A DNA stretch of 20,674 bases from an uncultured Prevotellaceae bacterium (GCA_937893145.1 CALBJW010000021.1:1-20674), one strand, 5' to 3'. Shown: positions 1-6,958, numbered from the stretch's first letter. A program made the numbers and translations. The notes: a model not told the origin generated them from the sequence alone.

Positions 1-52
1 ATCCCTGTAATTGATATTCGATAATATTCTCCGGGCTATCCGTGCAACCCTG

Positions 53-93
53 TTTCTCCGATATTTCTAAGACTTCAAGAAATATCGGAGAAA
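53..93. terminator. 16-bp perfect inverted repeat, probable terminator of an upstream gene
   Basis: TTTCTCCGATATTTCT (53-68) pairs perfectly with 78-93 around a 9-nt loop, and TTGTTTT follows. The gene it would serve lies outside the window. The T-run is short, so it might instead be a transcript-end stabiliser or an insertion relic. Confidence 0.45.
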
Positions 94-225
94 TTGTTTT
101 GATTTCAGTGCTTGCACGCCTAAGCAAACTCTATAATTAAACTCCTTTTTGTCACTTGCTGTACCCAAAATGGCACATTTTGTTTAAAATCAGCATAAAA
201 ATAATGTTTTTATGTTGGTTTGTGT

Positions 226-255
226 GTTGCGTTTAAATAATATTATTTAACTTTG
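226..255 (+). promoter_or_regulatory. Bacteroidetes-type promoter for the 399 gene
   Basis: TAACTTTG at 248-255 matches the -7 consensus TAnnTTTG. TTG at 226-228 lies 19 nt upstream, the usual -33 spacing. Transcription would start near 260, giving a leader of about 140 nt. Confidence 0.55.
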
Positions 256-398
256 CCATGCATAAAGAAAATGGGGATTAGCACAAACTACCACTAAACA
301 AAGAACAAATTCACTAACAGATACTGATAATATGTGCCTCCCTCTCTCTATTTTATCACTAACAAAAGAGTAATTTCAATAACCAAAATTATATCAAC

Positions 399-1580
399 AT
401 GAAACAAAAATTACTTAGTTTAGTAGTGACTTTCGTCGCTATGTTTGCTTGGACTGGTGTCAAAGCAGAAGATATAACTGTTACTCTTGGGCTAAATAGC
501 AGTTATGTAAAAGACAATGTTTATACATTTACAGACGAACACGGAGTAACATTTGAGCTCAAGAGCGATAAACTTGAATATTATGAGGGAAAGTTTGGAG
601 ATGCAAATGATGCTCTCCATATAGGAAATGGAAGCAAAGGAAAACATAAAAGTGTCAATATATCATGGAAAGCTCCTTTTGGAAGGGATATCGTAGTAAA
701 AAAAATTTCAATCAAGACAATGGCTATTTCTGGAACTTCCCAGACTAATTGTTTGATTGGAGACCCAAATTCAGAAGCAAGTGGCAGTACAAGTGATGCT
801 AATGTGGAAGTGCAAAGAATGACTTTAGCTGGTATATTCTATTTGGTAGAATCTGCAAAAGGTACAGATTTTAGCGATGGCGCAAAAATTGATTATTATT
901 ATTCAAATTCAATTGCAACTGGTAATCGTTCTACTTATTTGCGTGACATCCAAATCACTTACACCCTCTCTGATGCAGAAGTAGAGGCAAACCTCACTAT
1001 CAACTCTTCTGCAGAATACGGAACATTCGTAGCTCCATTCGATGTTACTCTTCCTGAAGGTGTAACTGCTTATACTATTGCTTCAACAACTGGTACTTCT
1101 GCTGAGGACGGTGTTGCTAACTTCACAGCTATCGAAGGCAATGTTCTTCCTGCTTGCACTCCTGCTGTAGTTTACAAGGTAGGTGGTCAGGAAACAGTAA
1201 TCTACAAGGGTGTTCCTACTACAACAGACGAAACAGTCACAGGCACTAACGGCCTCGTAGGAGTACTCACAGACGGCAAAACTGCTCCTGAAAACAGCTA
1301 TGTTATCAACTACATCAACAATCATACTGCTTTCTACATTGTCGGAAGCGAAAGCACAATTTCTGTTGCCAAGAACCGCTGCTACATTGCACCAGCAGCC
1401 GCAGCTTCTGCTAAACTCAACTTCTCATTTGGCAACCCAACAGCAGTAACTTCTGTAAATGCTAATGCAACAGTATCTGCAATCTACAATGCTGCTGGTG
1501 CTCGCGTTTCAGCTACTCAGAAGGGTATGAACATCATCAAGTACTCTGATGGTTCTGTTAAGAAAGTTCTCGTAAAGTAA
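399..1580 (+). CDS. Secreted protein with shared beta domain and Prevotella-type C-terminal tail
   Basis: 393 aa. Residues 1-23 form a signal peptide (MKQKLLSLV ... VKA), so the protein is exported. Residues 24-190 are a beta-rich region that was not recognised. Residues about 197-340 form a beta domain opening with AEYGTFVAPFDVTLPEGVTAY; a near-identical opening occurs in the glycosidase at 10887 (HYGTFIAPFDVTLPENITAY), and the proteins at 7245 and 9534 carry a more distant form. The last 40 residues (SAIYNAAGARV ... KKVLVK) are the tail seen on many Prevotella exported proteins. It resembles a type IX secretion sorting domain, but that equivalence is inferred. A 52-aa mini-protein gene starts 26 nt downstream and a terminator follows it, so the two are probably co-transcribed. 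Substrate or role unknown; an adhesin or glycan-binding surface protein is plausible. Confidence 0.85.
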   Translation: MKQKLLSLVVTFVAMFAWTGVKAEDITVTLGLNSSYVKDNVYTFTDEHGVTFELKSDKLEYYEGKFGDANDALHIGNGSKGKHKSVNISWKAPFGRDIVVKKISIKTMAISGTSQTNCLIGDPNSEASGSTSDANVEVQRMTLAGIFYLVESAKGTDFSDGAKIDYYYSNSIATGNRSTYLRDIQITYTLSDAEVEANLTINSSAEYGTFVAPFDVTLPEGVTAYTIASTTGTSAEDGVANFTAIEGNVLPACTPAVVYKVGGQETVIYKGVPTTTDETVTGTNGLVGVLTDGKTAPENSYVINYINNHTAFYIVGSESTISVAKNRCYIAPAAAASAKLNFSFGNPTAVTSVNANATVSAIYNAAGARVSATQKGMNIIKYSDGSVKKVLVK

Positions 1581-1606
1581 TTAACTTCAAAAAACGATAA
1601 TCAATT

Positions 1607-1765
1607 ATGAAGAAGATATATATCAAACCACAGATTGAAACTGAAGAACTTGCTTCAGAAGAGATGCTCCAGGGCTTGTCACAGATTTCGACTCAAAGTG
1701 CTACTGGTGCTGCACTCTCTAAGGAGCGTGAGTATGTTGATTTCTCTCAAGACATGGATTTCTAA
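1607..1765 (+). CDS. LSKER-motif mini-protein (52 aa), first copy
   Basis: The ATG at 1607 opens a 52-codon frame reading MKKIYIKPQIETEELASEEM ... ALSKEREYVDFSQDMDF. It has no signal peptide and no transmembrane segment and is acidic. The N-terminal MKK-Y--P and the C-terminal LSKER-YVDFS are shared with three other mini-proteins at 9044, 10532 and 15233, each directly after a secreted CTD protein. Only the two ends are conserved; the middle (LQGLSQISTQSATG) varies in sequence and length. That resembles a leader/core or targeting-tag layout but does not prove one. It lies between the 399 gene and the terminator at 1815, so it is the last gene of that transcript. Conservation of frame and C-terminus across four copies supports it being real. 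Function unknown. Confidence 0.75.
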   Translation: MKKIYIKPQIETEELASEEMLQGLSQISTQSATGAALSKEREYVDFSQDMDF

Positions 1766-1814
1766 GGATTTTCTATATAGCGATATATAAAAAATTAATA
1801 ATTGTTAGTTAGGT

Positions 1815-1843
1815 GGTGTCCGACAATTCATTTGTCGGACACC
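1815..1843 (+). terminator. Rho-independent terminator
   Basis: GGTGTCCGACAA (1815-1826), a 5-nt loop, then TTGTCGGACACC (1832-1843), followed by TCTTTTATTATTTT. It closes the secreted protein/mini-protein unit. The stem differs from the CAGGCTCGACAAC hairpin used after the other three cassettes. Confidence 0.85.
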
Positions 1844-1867
1844 TCTTTTATTATTTTCCCAAATCTC

Positions 1868-1898
1868 TTGTCCACCAAGAAAAAAATGAGTACTTTTG
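1868..1898 (+). promoter_or_regulatory. Bacteroidetes promoter for the DUF4105 gene
   Basis: TTG at 1868-1870, a 20-nt gap, then TACTTTTG at 1891-1898. The frame is open from a TTG inside this -7 box, but transcription should begin about 7 nt downstream of the box. That fixes ATG 1929 as the start. Confidence 0.75.
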
Positions 1899-1928
1899 CA
1901 AACGAATAATAGTAAAGCCTTATCTTAT

Positions 1929-3080
1929 ATGACAAGCAAAATACTCCATATATTACTCCTCTTGTGCATTGCAACCCTTCCTCTTTCTGCACAGGAAGAA
2001 TGTGCTGATACCGTCTTCCATGATAATGTGGACCGCACAGCAGATGATTTCATCATCGCCTCCGTAGTGGTAGCCTCTCCAGGCGAAGAAGTGTATTCTG
2101 CTGTAGGACATGCTTGCCTTCGCTTGCAATGCCCACAGTTCGCACTCGACTACATCTTCAGCAATGAGGCAGAAGATGCAGCCCATAATGTGCTTCGTTT
2201 CTTTACAGGCAAACTCATGATGGGAACTCGTGCGATAGAAACTGGGGAGTATGTCAATCAGTACAAGGAAGAGGGTAGAGGAGTGAAGGAATATATCCTC
2301 AATCTTCCCCCAACCATCAAGCAACGCCTCTGGCAACAGATGGACGAACGAGTGCAACAGCCCGACTTCCCTTACGACTACATGAATCAAGGATGTGCCG
2401 TTTCTGTCCTCTCTTGGCTTGACTATGTTATCGATACAGATAGCATACGGTATGGTGTTTGGGGAAAGAAATACGACTCAAATCGCAAGAGCATAGTTGG
2501 CGACCAGGTAGATAATCCTTGGGTACATGCTTTTCTTCCAATCTTTATAGCTGGTGAAGGAGATAACCCCGATGTACATGTTCTCTCAAAGGTAATGACT
2601 CCTTCCGACCTCGTAGAAGTAGTGTGTCAAGCACAAGCATACGGCAAACCCCTTGCCAACCCACGTCCTCACGCGCTTCTCGCCCCAACAGCCACCATTC
2701 ACTACACTTGGTTCACACCACTTCTCGCATCCATCCTCCTGCTCCTTCTCTCTGTAGTGAACCTCAAACTTCACACATGGGTGCTTCGCATCCCAACCCT
2801 CCTCATCGCCACCCTCATCGGACTCTTCGTCTCCTACCTCGTCTTCATCTCCGACCTCACCTGCACCGAATGGAACTGGCTCATCATCCCATTCTGCCCT
2901 CTGCCCCTCCTCCTCTGGAAGTGGCGCCGACTCTGGGCACTACCATACTCCGCCCTCATCCTCCTTTGGTGCATCGGCATCCTCCTCTATCCCCACCAGC
3001 TCGTGGACCTCTCCCATATCATCTTAGCCCTTGCTATAGGTGTGGTGTATTGGGAAGTGGGGAGAGTGTTGCGCTCTTAA
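1929..3080 (+). CDS. DUF4105 / Lnb N-terminal-type periplasmic protein with membrane anchor
   Basis: 383 aa from the ATG at 1929, chosen because the upstream TTG lies in the promoter and this start gives a clean signal peptide (MTSKILHILLLLCIATLPLSAQ). Residues about 40-210 match my memory of the DUF4105 family, named after the N-terminal domain of lacto-N-biosidase. The typical VYSAVGHACLRL segment contains His61, and PYDYMNQGCAVSVL contains Cys156. The His and Cys could form a papain-like or NlpC-like pair, which is inference. From about residue 260 there are roughly five hydrophobic segments (261-282, 284-307, 315-333, 336-355, 357-378). The predicted protein is therefore a periplasmic domain on an inner-membrane bundle. 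It appears monocistronic. The C-terminal third is unusually C-rich on the coding strand. Substrate unknown. Confidence 0.8.
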   Translation: MTSKILHILLLLCIATLPLSAQEECADTVFHDNVDRTADDFIIASVVVASPGEEVYSAVGHACLRLQCPQFALDYIFSNEAEDAAHNVLRFFTGKLMMGTRAIETGEYVNQYKEEGRGVKEYILNLPPTIKQRLWQQMDERVQQPDFPYDYMNQGCAVSVLSWLDYVIDTDSIRYGVWGKKYDSNRKSIVGDQVDNPWVHAFLPIFIAGEGDNPDVHVLSKVMTPSDLVEVVCQAQAYGKPLANPRPHALLAPTATIHYTWFTPLLASILLLLLSVVNLKLHTWVLRIPTLLIATLIGLFVSYLVFISDLTCTEWNWLIIPFCPLPLLLWKWRRLWALPYSALILLWCIGILLYPHQLVDLSHIILALAIGVVYWEVGRVLRS

Positions 3081-3145
3081 CTACACCCTATCGGTTGTAA
3101 TTATATAATTTTTATGTACAATTATACCTTTTAGGGATGATTTCT

Positions 3146-3196
3146 TTGCTAAACCAATAAAATAACCTATATTTGCACCCGAAAGGGATTATTGGT
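3146..3196 (+). promoter_or_regulatory. Promoter and candidate HipB operator
   Basis: TTG at 3146-3148, a 19-nt gap, then TATATTTG at 3168-3175. An inverted repeat, ACCAATAA (3153-3160) and TTATTGGT (3189-3196), brackets the -7 box. Such symmetry is where a HipB-type repressor would be expected to bind for autoregulation; binding is inferred. Confidence 0.6.
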
Positions 3197-3211
3197 ATAA
3201 ATCTATAGTAT

Positions 3212-3424
3212 ATGAATTCAAACAGAATATCAGCAGTCATAAAGGATTTGCGCAAGGAATATAATCTAACCCAAGAGGATCTTGCCATCAAGTCTGGAGT
3301 AGGACTTAGGTTCCTACGCGAACTTGAACAGGGGAAACCTACAGTCCGTCTGGACAAAGTAAACCAAGTGCTAAACTTATTTAATAAGGAGGTAGGAGTA
3401 TGCGACAAGGAACAGTCTATGTAG
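3212..3424 (+). CDS. hipB: HipB-like XRE antitoxin (y4mF type)
   Basis: 70 aa and almost entirely one helix-turn-helix domain. LRKEYNLTQEDLAIKSGVGLRF followed by LRELEQGKPTVRLDKVNQVLNLF is the characteristic pattern of HipB antitoxins, the y4mF/TIGR03070 group. In a working system it would repress the operon and hold the HipA kinase inactive. The reading frame is intact and preceded by a promoter with an inverted repeat. Its 3' end overlaps the next start by 25 nt (3400-3424), typical of tight hipBA coupling. Its partner is badly truncated, so this antitoxin is probably an orphan that survives as a self-regulated DNA-binding protein. Confidence 0.85.
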   Translation: MNSNRISAVIKDLRKEYNLTQEDLAIKSGVGLRFLRELEQGKPTVRLDKVNQVLNLFNKEVGVCDKEQSM

Positions 3425-3666
3425 AAGATACGGAAGAACTTGCTCTACCACTACAGGGGTTCAAAAAAGGCCTTATGTCATTCGACTTTATCTACTCGAT
3501 GGTTGATAGCGGAGTGGACCAGAAAGCTGCCGAACGCATACTAAAGAAATTTCAGAAATACAAAAAGCTTTGGTTCCAATGCATTGACAACTCCTTTATT
3601 CAGGAGGACCAAAAGGCACAATTCAAAGCGCTAATTACTCGAAGATTGGAAACCTTGCTTAAATAG
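3400..3666 (+). pseudogene. hipA remnant: HipA start joined in frame to the C-terminal end
   Basis: 88 codons. The first residues, MRQGTVYV, are the usual opening of the HipA N-terminal domain in Bacteroidetes. From about residue 12 the sequence reads as the extreme C-terminus of the HipA kinase: ALPLQGFKKGLMSFDFIYSM, then AERILKKFQKYKKLW, then DNSFIQEDQKAQFKALITRR. The kinase body is absent, including the ATP-binding and catalytic loops. An intact HipA, or a HipS plus HipT pair, would need roughly 400 codons, so some 300 are missing. The join keeps frame and a good ribosome site (AAGGAGG) precedes the start, so a short product could still be made. It cannot be a kinase. An alternative is a natural minimal C-terminal protein, but the HipA-like first eight residues argue for internal deletion. 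Confidence 0.7.
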
Positions 3667-3692
3667 TTCAAAAAGCCCTATCCATAACCTTA

Positions 3693-3723
3693 CAGGCTCG
3701 ACAACATCATGTTGTCGAGCCTG
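3693..3723. terminator. CAGGCTCGACAAC hairpin, copy 1, between convergent genes
   Basis: CAGGCTCGACAAC (3693-3705), ATCAT, GTTGTCGAGCCTG (3711-3723): a perfect 13-bp stem. The conserved flank seen 5' of copy 2 appears here reversed (3724-3747), so the element is oriented on the minus strand, as the terminator of the 3764 gene. It sits between two converging genes and may serve both. Confidence 0.75.
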
Positions 3724-3763
3724 CGAGTATAGAGAAAGTTTGAATGATATATCTCAGGTTCTA

Positions 3764-4654
3764 TCAGAAAGTTTCTATCTCAACTATAGTCAAACCCGTA
3801 GCTGTGGCAATCTGGTCTGTTGGGATGCCTAACTCCTTGAGGCTTTTGGCTATAGCAATTGCCTTGGCTCTTTCGCCTTCGGCAAAACCTTCTGCTCTTC
3901 CTTCCTCTCTTCCTTCTGCGCGTTCATTCTTCATGACAGAGAGATTTGTGCGGTAGGTGTCGAGGCTGATGTTGTACTTCACACGCTCTTCCTCGCTCAT
4001 GTGGACGAGTTCAGAAATGCCACCAACCTTCTCAAAGATAGGCTGCTGGGACTGGAATGGTAATGCTGTTGTCATAGTTTCCATATTTACGAGATTATAC
4101 AACCAATATTCTATTTGTGACTGAGGATATTCGGTAGGTTTGTCCTTAAAATCAACCAATTCAAGTGTGAAAGCTTTCAACTTTTCCGAGAACACTTCGC
4201 CTGTCTCATTAACCTTCAGCTGCACTGTACGGATAGCCTGAGGTTTCAGTCCCTTCATGTGGAAGTTGAGGAAGAACACTCCATAAACAGGATTGAGTTC
4301 GTAGTTCCAAGTCGAATTGCCCTTTCGTTCCTGAGTTGAAAGCGAACGAGATAGATAGAAGAGGATGCGGTCGCTAAAGTTGAGTTGCCCCTTGTTCTGC
4401 ATCTCAACGATAAACTCGCTTCCATCCACAGACCTACAACGCAGGTCGTAAATTACCCCCCTCATCTCTTCCGAATCAGCGGTCATTTCCTTGTCAAGAA
4501 AGGTGATGTCCTCTATTGGTGATTTTGGATTGAGCAAGTCTGTGAGGAAGGCTATCATAACATCCTTCTCTCCAAACACCTTCTTAAATCCGTAGTCGGT
4601 AAGGGGATTTAGGTAGCGTCCTTCTGTCTGATATGTTTCGTTCATATTACTCAT
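3764..4654 (-). CDS. Rpn/PD-(D/E)XK nuclease family protein (TIGR01784-like)
   Basis: 296 aa from ATG 4654. The frame stays open upstream, but a promoter (-7 box at 4705-4712) lies inside that extension, so the downstream start is chosen; ATG 4645 is also possible. RYLNPLTDYGFKKVFG (13-28) is the hallmark opening of the PDDEXK_2 family, often labelled putative transposase or Rpn recombination-promoting nuclease. Asp70 in VIYDLRC and Glu84-x-Gln86 in EFIVEMQ form the nuclease motif. The C-terminus carries an (A/R)EG repeat (AEGREEGRAEGFAEGERAKA) followed by a short helical tail, as usual for this group. Such genes are multicopy in Bacteroidales. The protein probably cuts DNA; its role, in recombination or self-spread, is not clear from context. 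Confidence 0.85.
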   Translation of the reverse strand: MSNMNETYQTEGRYLNPLTDYGFKKVFGEKDVMIAFLTDLLNPKSPIEDITFLDKEMTADSEEMRGVIYDLRCRSVDGSEFIVEMQNKGQLNFSDRILFYLSRSLSTQERKGNSTWNYELNPVYGVFFLNFHMKGLKPQAIRTVQLKVNETGEVFSEKLKAFTLELVDFKDKPTEYPQSQIEYWLYNLVNMETMTTALPFQSQQPIFEKVGGISELVHMSEEERVKYNISLDTYRTNLSVMKNERAEGREEGRAEGFAEGERAKAIAIAKSLKELGIPTDQIATATGLTIVEIETF

Positions 4655-4704
4655 GTTCGCATTGATAAAGCTTCTCGCACCTGCCTTCACAGTGCTTTGC
4701 GCTG

Positions 4705-4736
4705 CAAAAGTACAATATTTTTTTAATACATCCAAA
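4705..4736 (-). promoter_or_regulatory. Bacteroidetes promoter for the Rpn-family gene
   Basis: On the minus strand TTTG (plus 4733-4736), a 20-nt gap, then TACTTTTG (plus 4705-4712). Transcription would start near 4698, leaving a leader of about 45 nt before ATG 4654. Confidence 0.75.
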
Positions 4737-5126
4737 TGTTTGAGGAGAATTATTTGAGTGAGAGAAAGTAGAGACAAGTAGGGAGAATAAAAACGGGGGA
4801 TGGTGTATTATTTATGTAATTATTTCAAATAGAAGTATTACAAAGGACTCGTATGTGTAGATTATGGCAATATGACTATTCAGGGACCCTATCTTGAAGT
4901 ATTGGCTGCTTGAGCATTATAGGTGAAGCGGGGAGGGTAGAGATTGTAGAGAAGGGGGAGAGAAGAGTAGAGAGGGAATGTAATGATGTTCATCGCATGA
5001 TAAACATACGTTTGTTTCGCGGTGAACGTGCGTTCATCGGTGATGAACGGTAAAGGCATGAGGAGGAACAAGGCATTTCTTTTGCCGTTTGAAAGCATAT
5101 TTTTTATGTGAAAATTCCAAAAGTAA

Positions 5127-5227
5127 GGTACATAGGTACATAAAGCGCTATAACATGCTGATATACTGTCTAATAAAACCATGTACCTTTGTATGTACCT
5201 TTGTTTTTAAAGGTACATAGGTACATA
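5127..5227. repeat. GGTACATA iteron-like cluster
   Basis: Tandem GGTACATA pairs at 5127-5142 and 5212-5227. Inverted copies are at 5192-5199 (TATGTACC) and, one base changed, 5180-5187. The inner arms ATGTACCTTT (5193-5202) and AAAGGTACAT (5209-5218) also make a perfect 10-bp hairpin with a 6-nt loop. Evenly arranged sites in both orientations suggest a protein-binding array; the protein is unknown. Confidence 0.6.
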
Positions 5228-5398
5228 CATGGAAACTGGGTGGCTGAATGTATTTTTGTGTAGTTTATGCTGTTATAAAATCATAACTACACAAAAAAAC
5301 TACATTATATTAACTCGCTGACATATAAACATATAATGCTATTATGTGTAGTTTTGTAGTTTTACTTCAATAATTCCAGGATATCTCCAAAACAATCC

Positions 5399-5488
5399 AA
5401 TAAGATGAAAGCGAAGCGATAAAATGTCTTCAAATGGCGGTTAATAACATCCATTTTATATCATCAATCGCTCCGCTAACGTCTTATT
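5399..5488. repeat. Long imperfect inverted repeat with following T-run
   Basis: The arm at 5399-5426 (AATAAGATG ... AAAATG) pairs imperfectly with 5452-5488 (CATTTTATA ... GTCTTATT). An uninterrupted run of T follows from about 5486. It has the look of a terminator or attenuator, although no gene ends just upstream on the plus strand. Confidence 0.45.
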
Positions 5489-5508
5489 TTTTTTTGTCTG
5501 TCACTCGC

Positions 5509-5548
5509 TTGACAGACGACTGTCAAGCAGTATGACAGTCAACTGTCA
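5509..5548. repeat. Two adjacent CTGTCA palindromes
   Basis: TTGACAG-4 nt-CTGTCAA (5509-5526) and TGACAGT-2 nt-ACTGTCA (5533-5548) lie side by side, with further TGTCA and TGACAG words nearby (5496-5503, 5555-5560). This is a candidate operator or recombination site; nothing next to it identifies a binding protein. Confidence 0.5.
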
Positions 5549-5782
5549 AAGGCATGACAGAGATGGAACGTCGCTCCGCTCAGCGACATCTACAAAACAT
5601 CAGCTGGACATCTGTCAAACATAGTCTTTTGCATGTGTGACCAATAACTCTATAAAATTCAGTAGATGTTGTGTTGAGAACAAATAGAAAAAAATGCAGA
5701 AGCAGAAGGTGAACAAACATCTAAGGATTTCAATAGATGTTACACCACCCAAGCAAAAGAAAAACAAAAAAAGACCAAATTA

Positions 5783-5814
5783 TTTTGTATTTTCAATTTT
5801 TGTGTGTACTTTTG
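5783..5814 (+). promoter_or_regulatory. Bacteroidetes promoter for the MNT gene
   Basis: TTTTG (5783-5787), a 19-nt gap, then TACTTTTG (5807-5814). The start codon at 5842 follows about 20 nt after the expected start of transcription. Confidence 0.75.
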
Positions 5815-5841
5815 CATATTGAATAATTCACGCAAAGAGGT

Positions 5842-6144
5842 ATGAAAACAAGACAAGAGTACATAGACATACTTAGAGCACACTCTTCAGAACTCACGAG
5901 TAGGTTCGGCATTACATATATGCGAATTTTTGGTTCTGTAGCTCGTGGTCAGCATCACGAAGGAAGTGATGTTGACGTTTTCGTCGTTATGCCTCCGAAC
6001 GCCTACAATCTCTGTGAGACGGCAGACTACCTTGAAGAGATACTCGGATGCGATGTTGACCTTATTCGACGCCACTCAAATATGCGTCCATTCTTCTTAA
6101 ACCAGATACAGAAATATGGAATCGATATCTACGGAACAGCGTGA
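5842..6144 (+). CDS. MNT-type nucleotidyltransferase (MntA-like antitoxin)
   Basis: 100 aa, a complete minimal nucleotidyltransferase domain. GSVARGQHHEGSDVDVFVV (31-49) is the GSx10DxD signature: Gly31-Ser32, Asp43 and Asp45 would bind nucleotide and metal, and Asp71 or Asp73 in CDVDLI may be the third acid. The length is normal for the MNT half of MNT/HEPN (MntA/HepT) toxin-antitoxin pairs, where MNT AMPylates and silences the HEPN RNase. It has its own promoter. The expected HEPN gene of about 110 codons is not present; instead a 52-codon frame overlaps the 3' end. This is therefore a pair with a shortened or atypical partner, or an orphan MNT. Confidence 0.85.
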   Translation: MKTRQEYIDILRAHSSELTSRFGITYMRIFGSVARGQHHEGSDVDVFVVMPPNAYNLCETADYLEEILGCDVDLIRRHSNMRPFFLNQIQKYGIDIYGTA

Positions 6145-6274
6145 AATAATCATTGATGCGCTGGAACAAATAAAAAGTGTATTTGATATTGATACAGACA
6201 TAATTTCCGAAGTGATAAATAATGACTTAGAGCCTTTACTTGTCGCTACGAATTTTTTTATTGAGAATGTATAA
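6116..6274 (+). CDS. Small overlapping ORF, possible vestigial partner of MNT
   Basis: 52 codons starting at ATG 6116, overlapping the MNT gene by 29 nt in the +1 frame. It begins MESISTEQREIIIDALEQIK and ends in a hydrophobic stretch NFFIENV. The translational coupling and the helical start (REIIIDALEQIKSVF) are what a HEPN partner might look like, but it is half the normal length. No RxxxxH motif is visible. It may be a decayed HEPN gene, a small antitoxin-side protein or chance. Confidence 0.35.
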   Translation: MESISTEQREIIIDALEQIKSVFDIDTDIISEVINNDLEPLLVATNFFIENV

Positions 6275-6311
6275 ATAGTAACCAAGCAGAAGGTATAAAT
6301 AGTGACGAGTG

Positions 6312-6339
6312 AGTGACGAGTAAAAAAGTGCTCGTCACT
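6312..6339 (+). terminator. Hairpin after the MNT unit, possible terminator
   Basis: AGTGACGAG (6312-6320), a 10-nt loop, then CTCGTCACT (6331-6339). It sits about 40 nt after the last ORF of the MNT unit. Only a weak T-rich tail follows, so termination is uncertain. Confidence 0.4.
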
Positions 6340-6430
6340 TTGTATTGATATGAGATATAGTACTTTAAGCACAAAAATGATGAGTGACGAGTATTCATAG
6401 CCAATCGTTATGTATCACAGCGCAAAAGTA

Positions 6431-6544
6431 CGAGAGAAATACTATGTATTTCATGCATTGAAAGTAGAAGATTACAATGTAGGTCGTAACAGTGAGATTC
6501 TACCCCTTCCTTTTTATATGGCATTCCTCTTGACAGACTTATAA
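6431..6544 (+). pseudogene. 3' fragment of a DUF4143 AAA ATPase gene
   Basis: Read from 6431 the frame gives REKYYVFHALKVEDYNVGRN, then SEILPLPFYMAFLLTDL and a stop at 6542-6544. It matches the last 35 or so residues of the full-length ATPase encoded at 17125-18462 with only a few substitutions. DNA similarity continues about 40 nt beyond the stop (ACTCAAGT, TTCACTTTGT, then TCATCGA). The other 400 codons are missing and there is no start codon, so this is the scar of a deleted second copy or of a partial duplication. The two genes lie in opposite orientations. Confidence 0.85.
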
Positions 6545-6636
6545 ACTCAAGTCAATTCACTTTGTGTACAAAGTCATCGAAGGGTGGAGATAGGCATGTA
6601 TCTTTTTATATCTGTGCACTGTTAAGTTCATAATAC

Positions 6637-6958
6637 AAGTTTCGGAAGTTCATATATAGTTGATTCTATGATTTTTATAAGGATTTTGGTTTGGATTTAT
6701 CTCCCATACGGTCGATGAGCTGACGGTTTGAGGAGCATAGCGACGATCCCTCAACAATGACTTCGAAAAAGCGAGGTACTCGAGCGCATTTTGGTAAGGA
6801 TTTTGGTTAAAGATTTTAATCTCTACTAAAATCCAAAACAAAAATCTCGACTGAAAATTCGCTCCAATTCGTCGCTCTTAGGGATCGATTTTATTAAGGA
6901 TCGCCCTTCGGGCTCGAAATCTAAACAAAAATCATTAAATAATCTACTTCCGAAACTT
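6637..6958. mobile_element. MITE-like 322-bp element with 13-bp terminal inverted repeats
   Basis: AAGTTTCGGAAGT (6637-6649) and its exact complement at 6946-6958 bound non-coding DNA. Inside the ends a second pair of related words (ATGATTTTT followed by GTTT-GATTT) extends the symmetry imperfectly. AAGTTCAT occurs on both sides (6624-6631 and 6959-6966), as a target duplication might, although the left copy is set 5 nt off the repeat. No transposase is inside, so any movement would be in trans. Confidence 0.55.
6769..6804 (-). repeat. 36-nt dispersed repeat, copy A
   Basis: Complementary to 18865-18900 with 35 of 36 bases matching; the shared word contains GCGCTCGAGTACCTCGC. It lies within the MITE-like element. 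Confidence 0.75.

Larger units (their letters stand above)
1..398. other. Intergenic region and 5' leader of the first secreted-protein gene
   Basis: No coding sequence is supported here. The stretch holds a 16-bp perfect hairpin near its left end (53-93), then AT-rich DNA with a Bacteroidetes-type promoter (226-255) and a leader of about 140 nt before the start codon at 399. No compact RNA fold was recognised in the leader. Confidence 0.6.
4655..5841. repeat. 1.2-kb non-coding, repeat-rich region
   Basis: No convincing gene. The stretch has several structured blocks. A CGTTCATC/GATGAACG hairpin lies at 5031-5049. GGTACATA units sit at 5127-5142 and 5212-5227, with inverted copies at 5180-5199. 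A 16-bp hairpin with one bulge occupies 5253-5297. A long imperfect hairpin followed by a T10-type run lies at 5399-5490. Two CTGTCA palindromes are at 5509-5548. It reads like the regulatory remains of a lost gene or a replication/recombination site rather than random spacer. A 97-codon minus frame at 4889-5182 has no promoter or family features and is not called. Confidence 0.6.

Noticed and set aside
1896..1928. TTG start extending the DUF4105 protein by 11 residues
   Set aside because: The TTG is part of the -7 box TACTTTTG, so it lies upstream of the transcript; ATG 1929 gives the signal peptide.
2624..3100. 158-codon ORF overlapping the DUF4105 gene
   Set aside because: Pro/His/Ser-rich out-of-frame translation of a C-rich coding region; the in-frame gene has signal peptide, motifs and membrane segments.
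4655..4777. N-terminal extension of the Rpn-family protein to 4777
   Set aside because: A well-spaced promoter (plus 4705-4736) lies inside the extension, and the family opening RYLNPLTDYGFKKVFG follows the later start.
4889..5182. 97-codon minus-strand ORF
   Set aside because: It lies over repeat-rich DNA, has no promoter or recognisable family, and ends in a region of hairpins; it is probably chance.
6423..6430. Minus-strand TACTTTTG box upstream of the ATPase fragment
   Set aside because: No -33 partner and no gene downstream on that strand; may be a coincidental or relic promoter.
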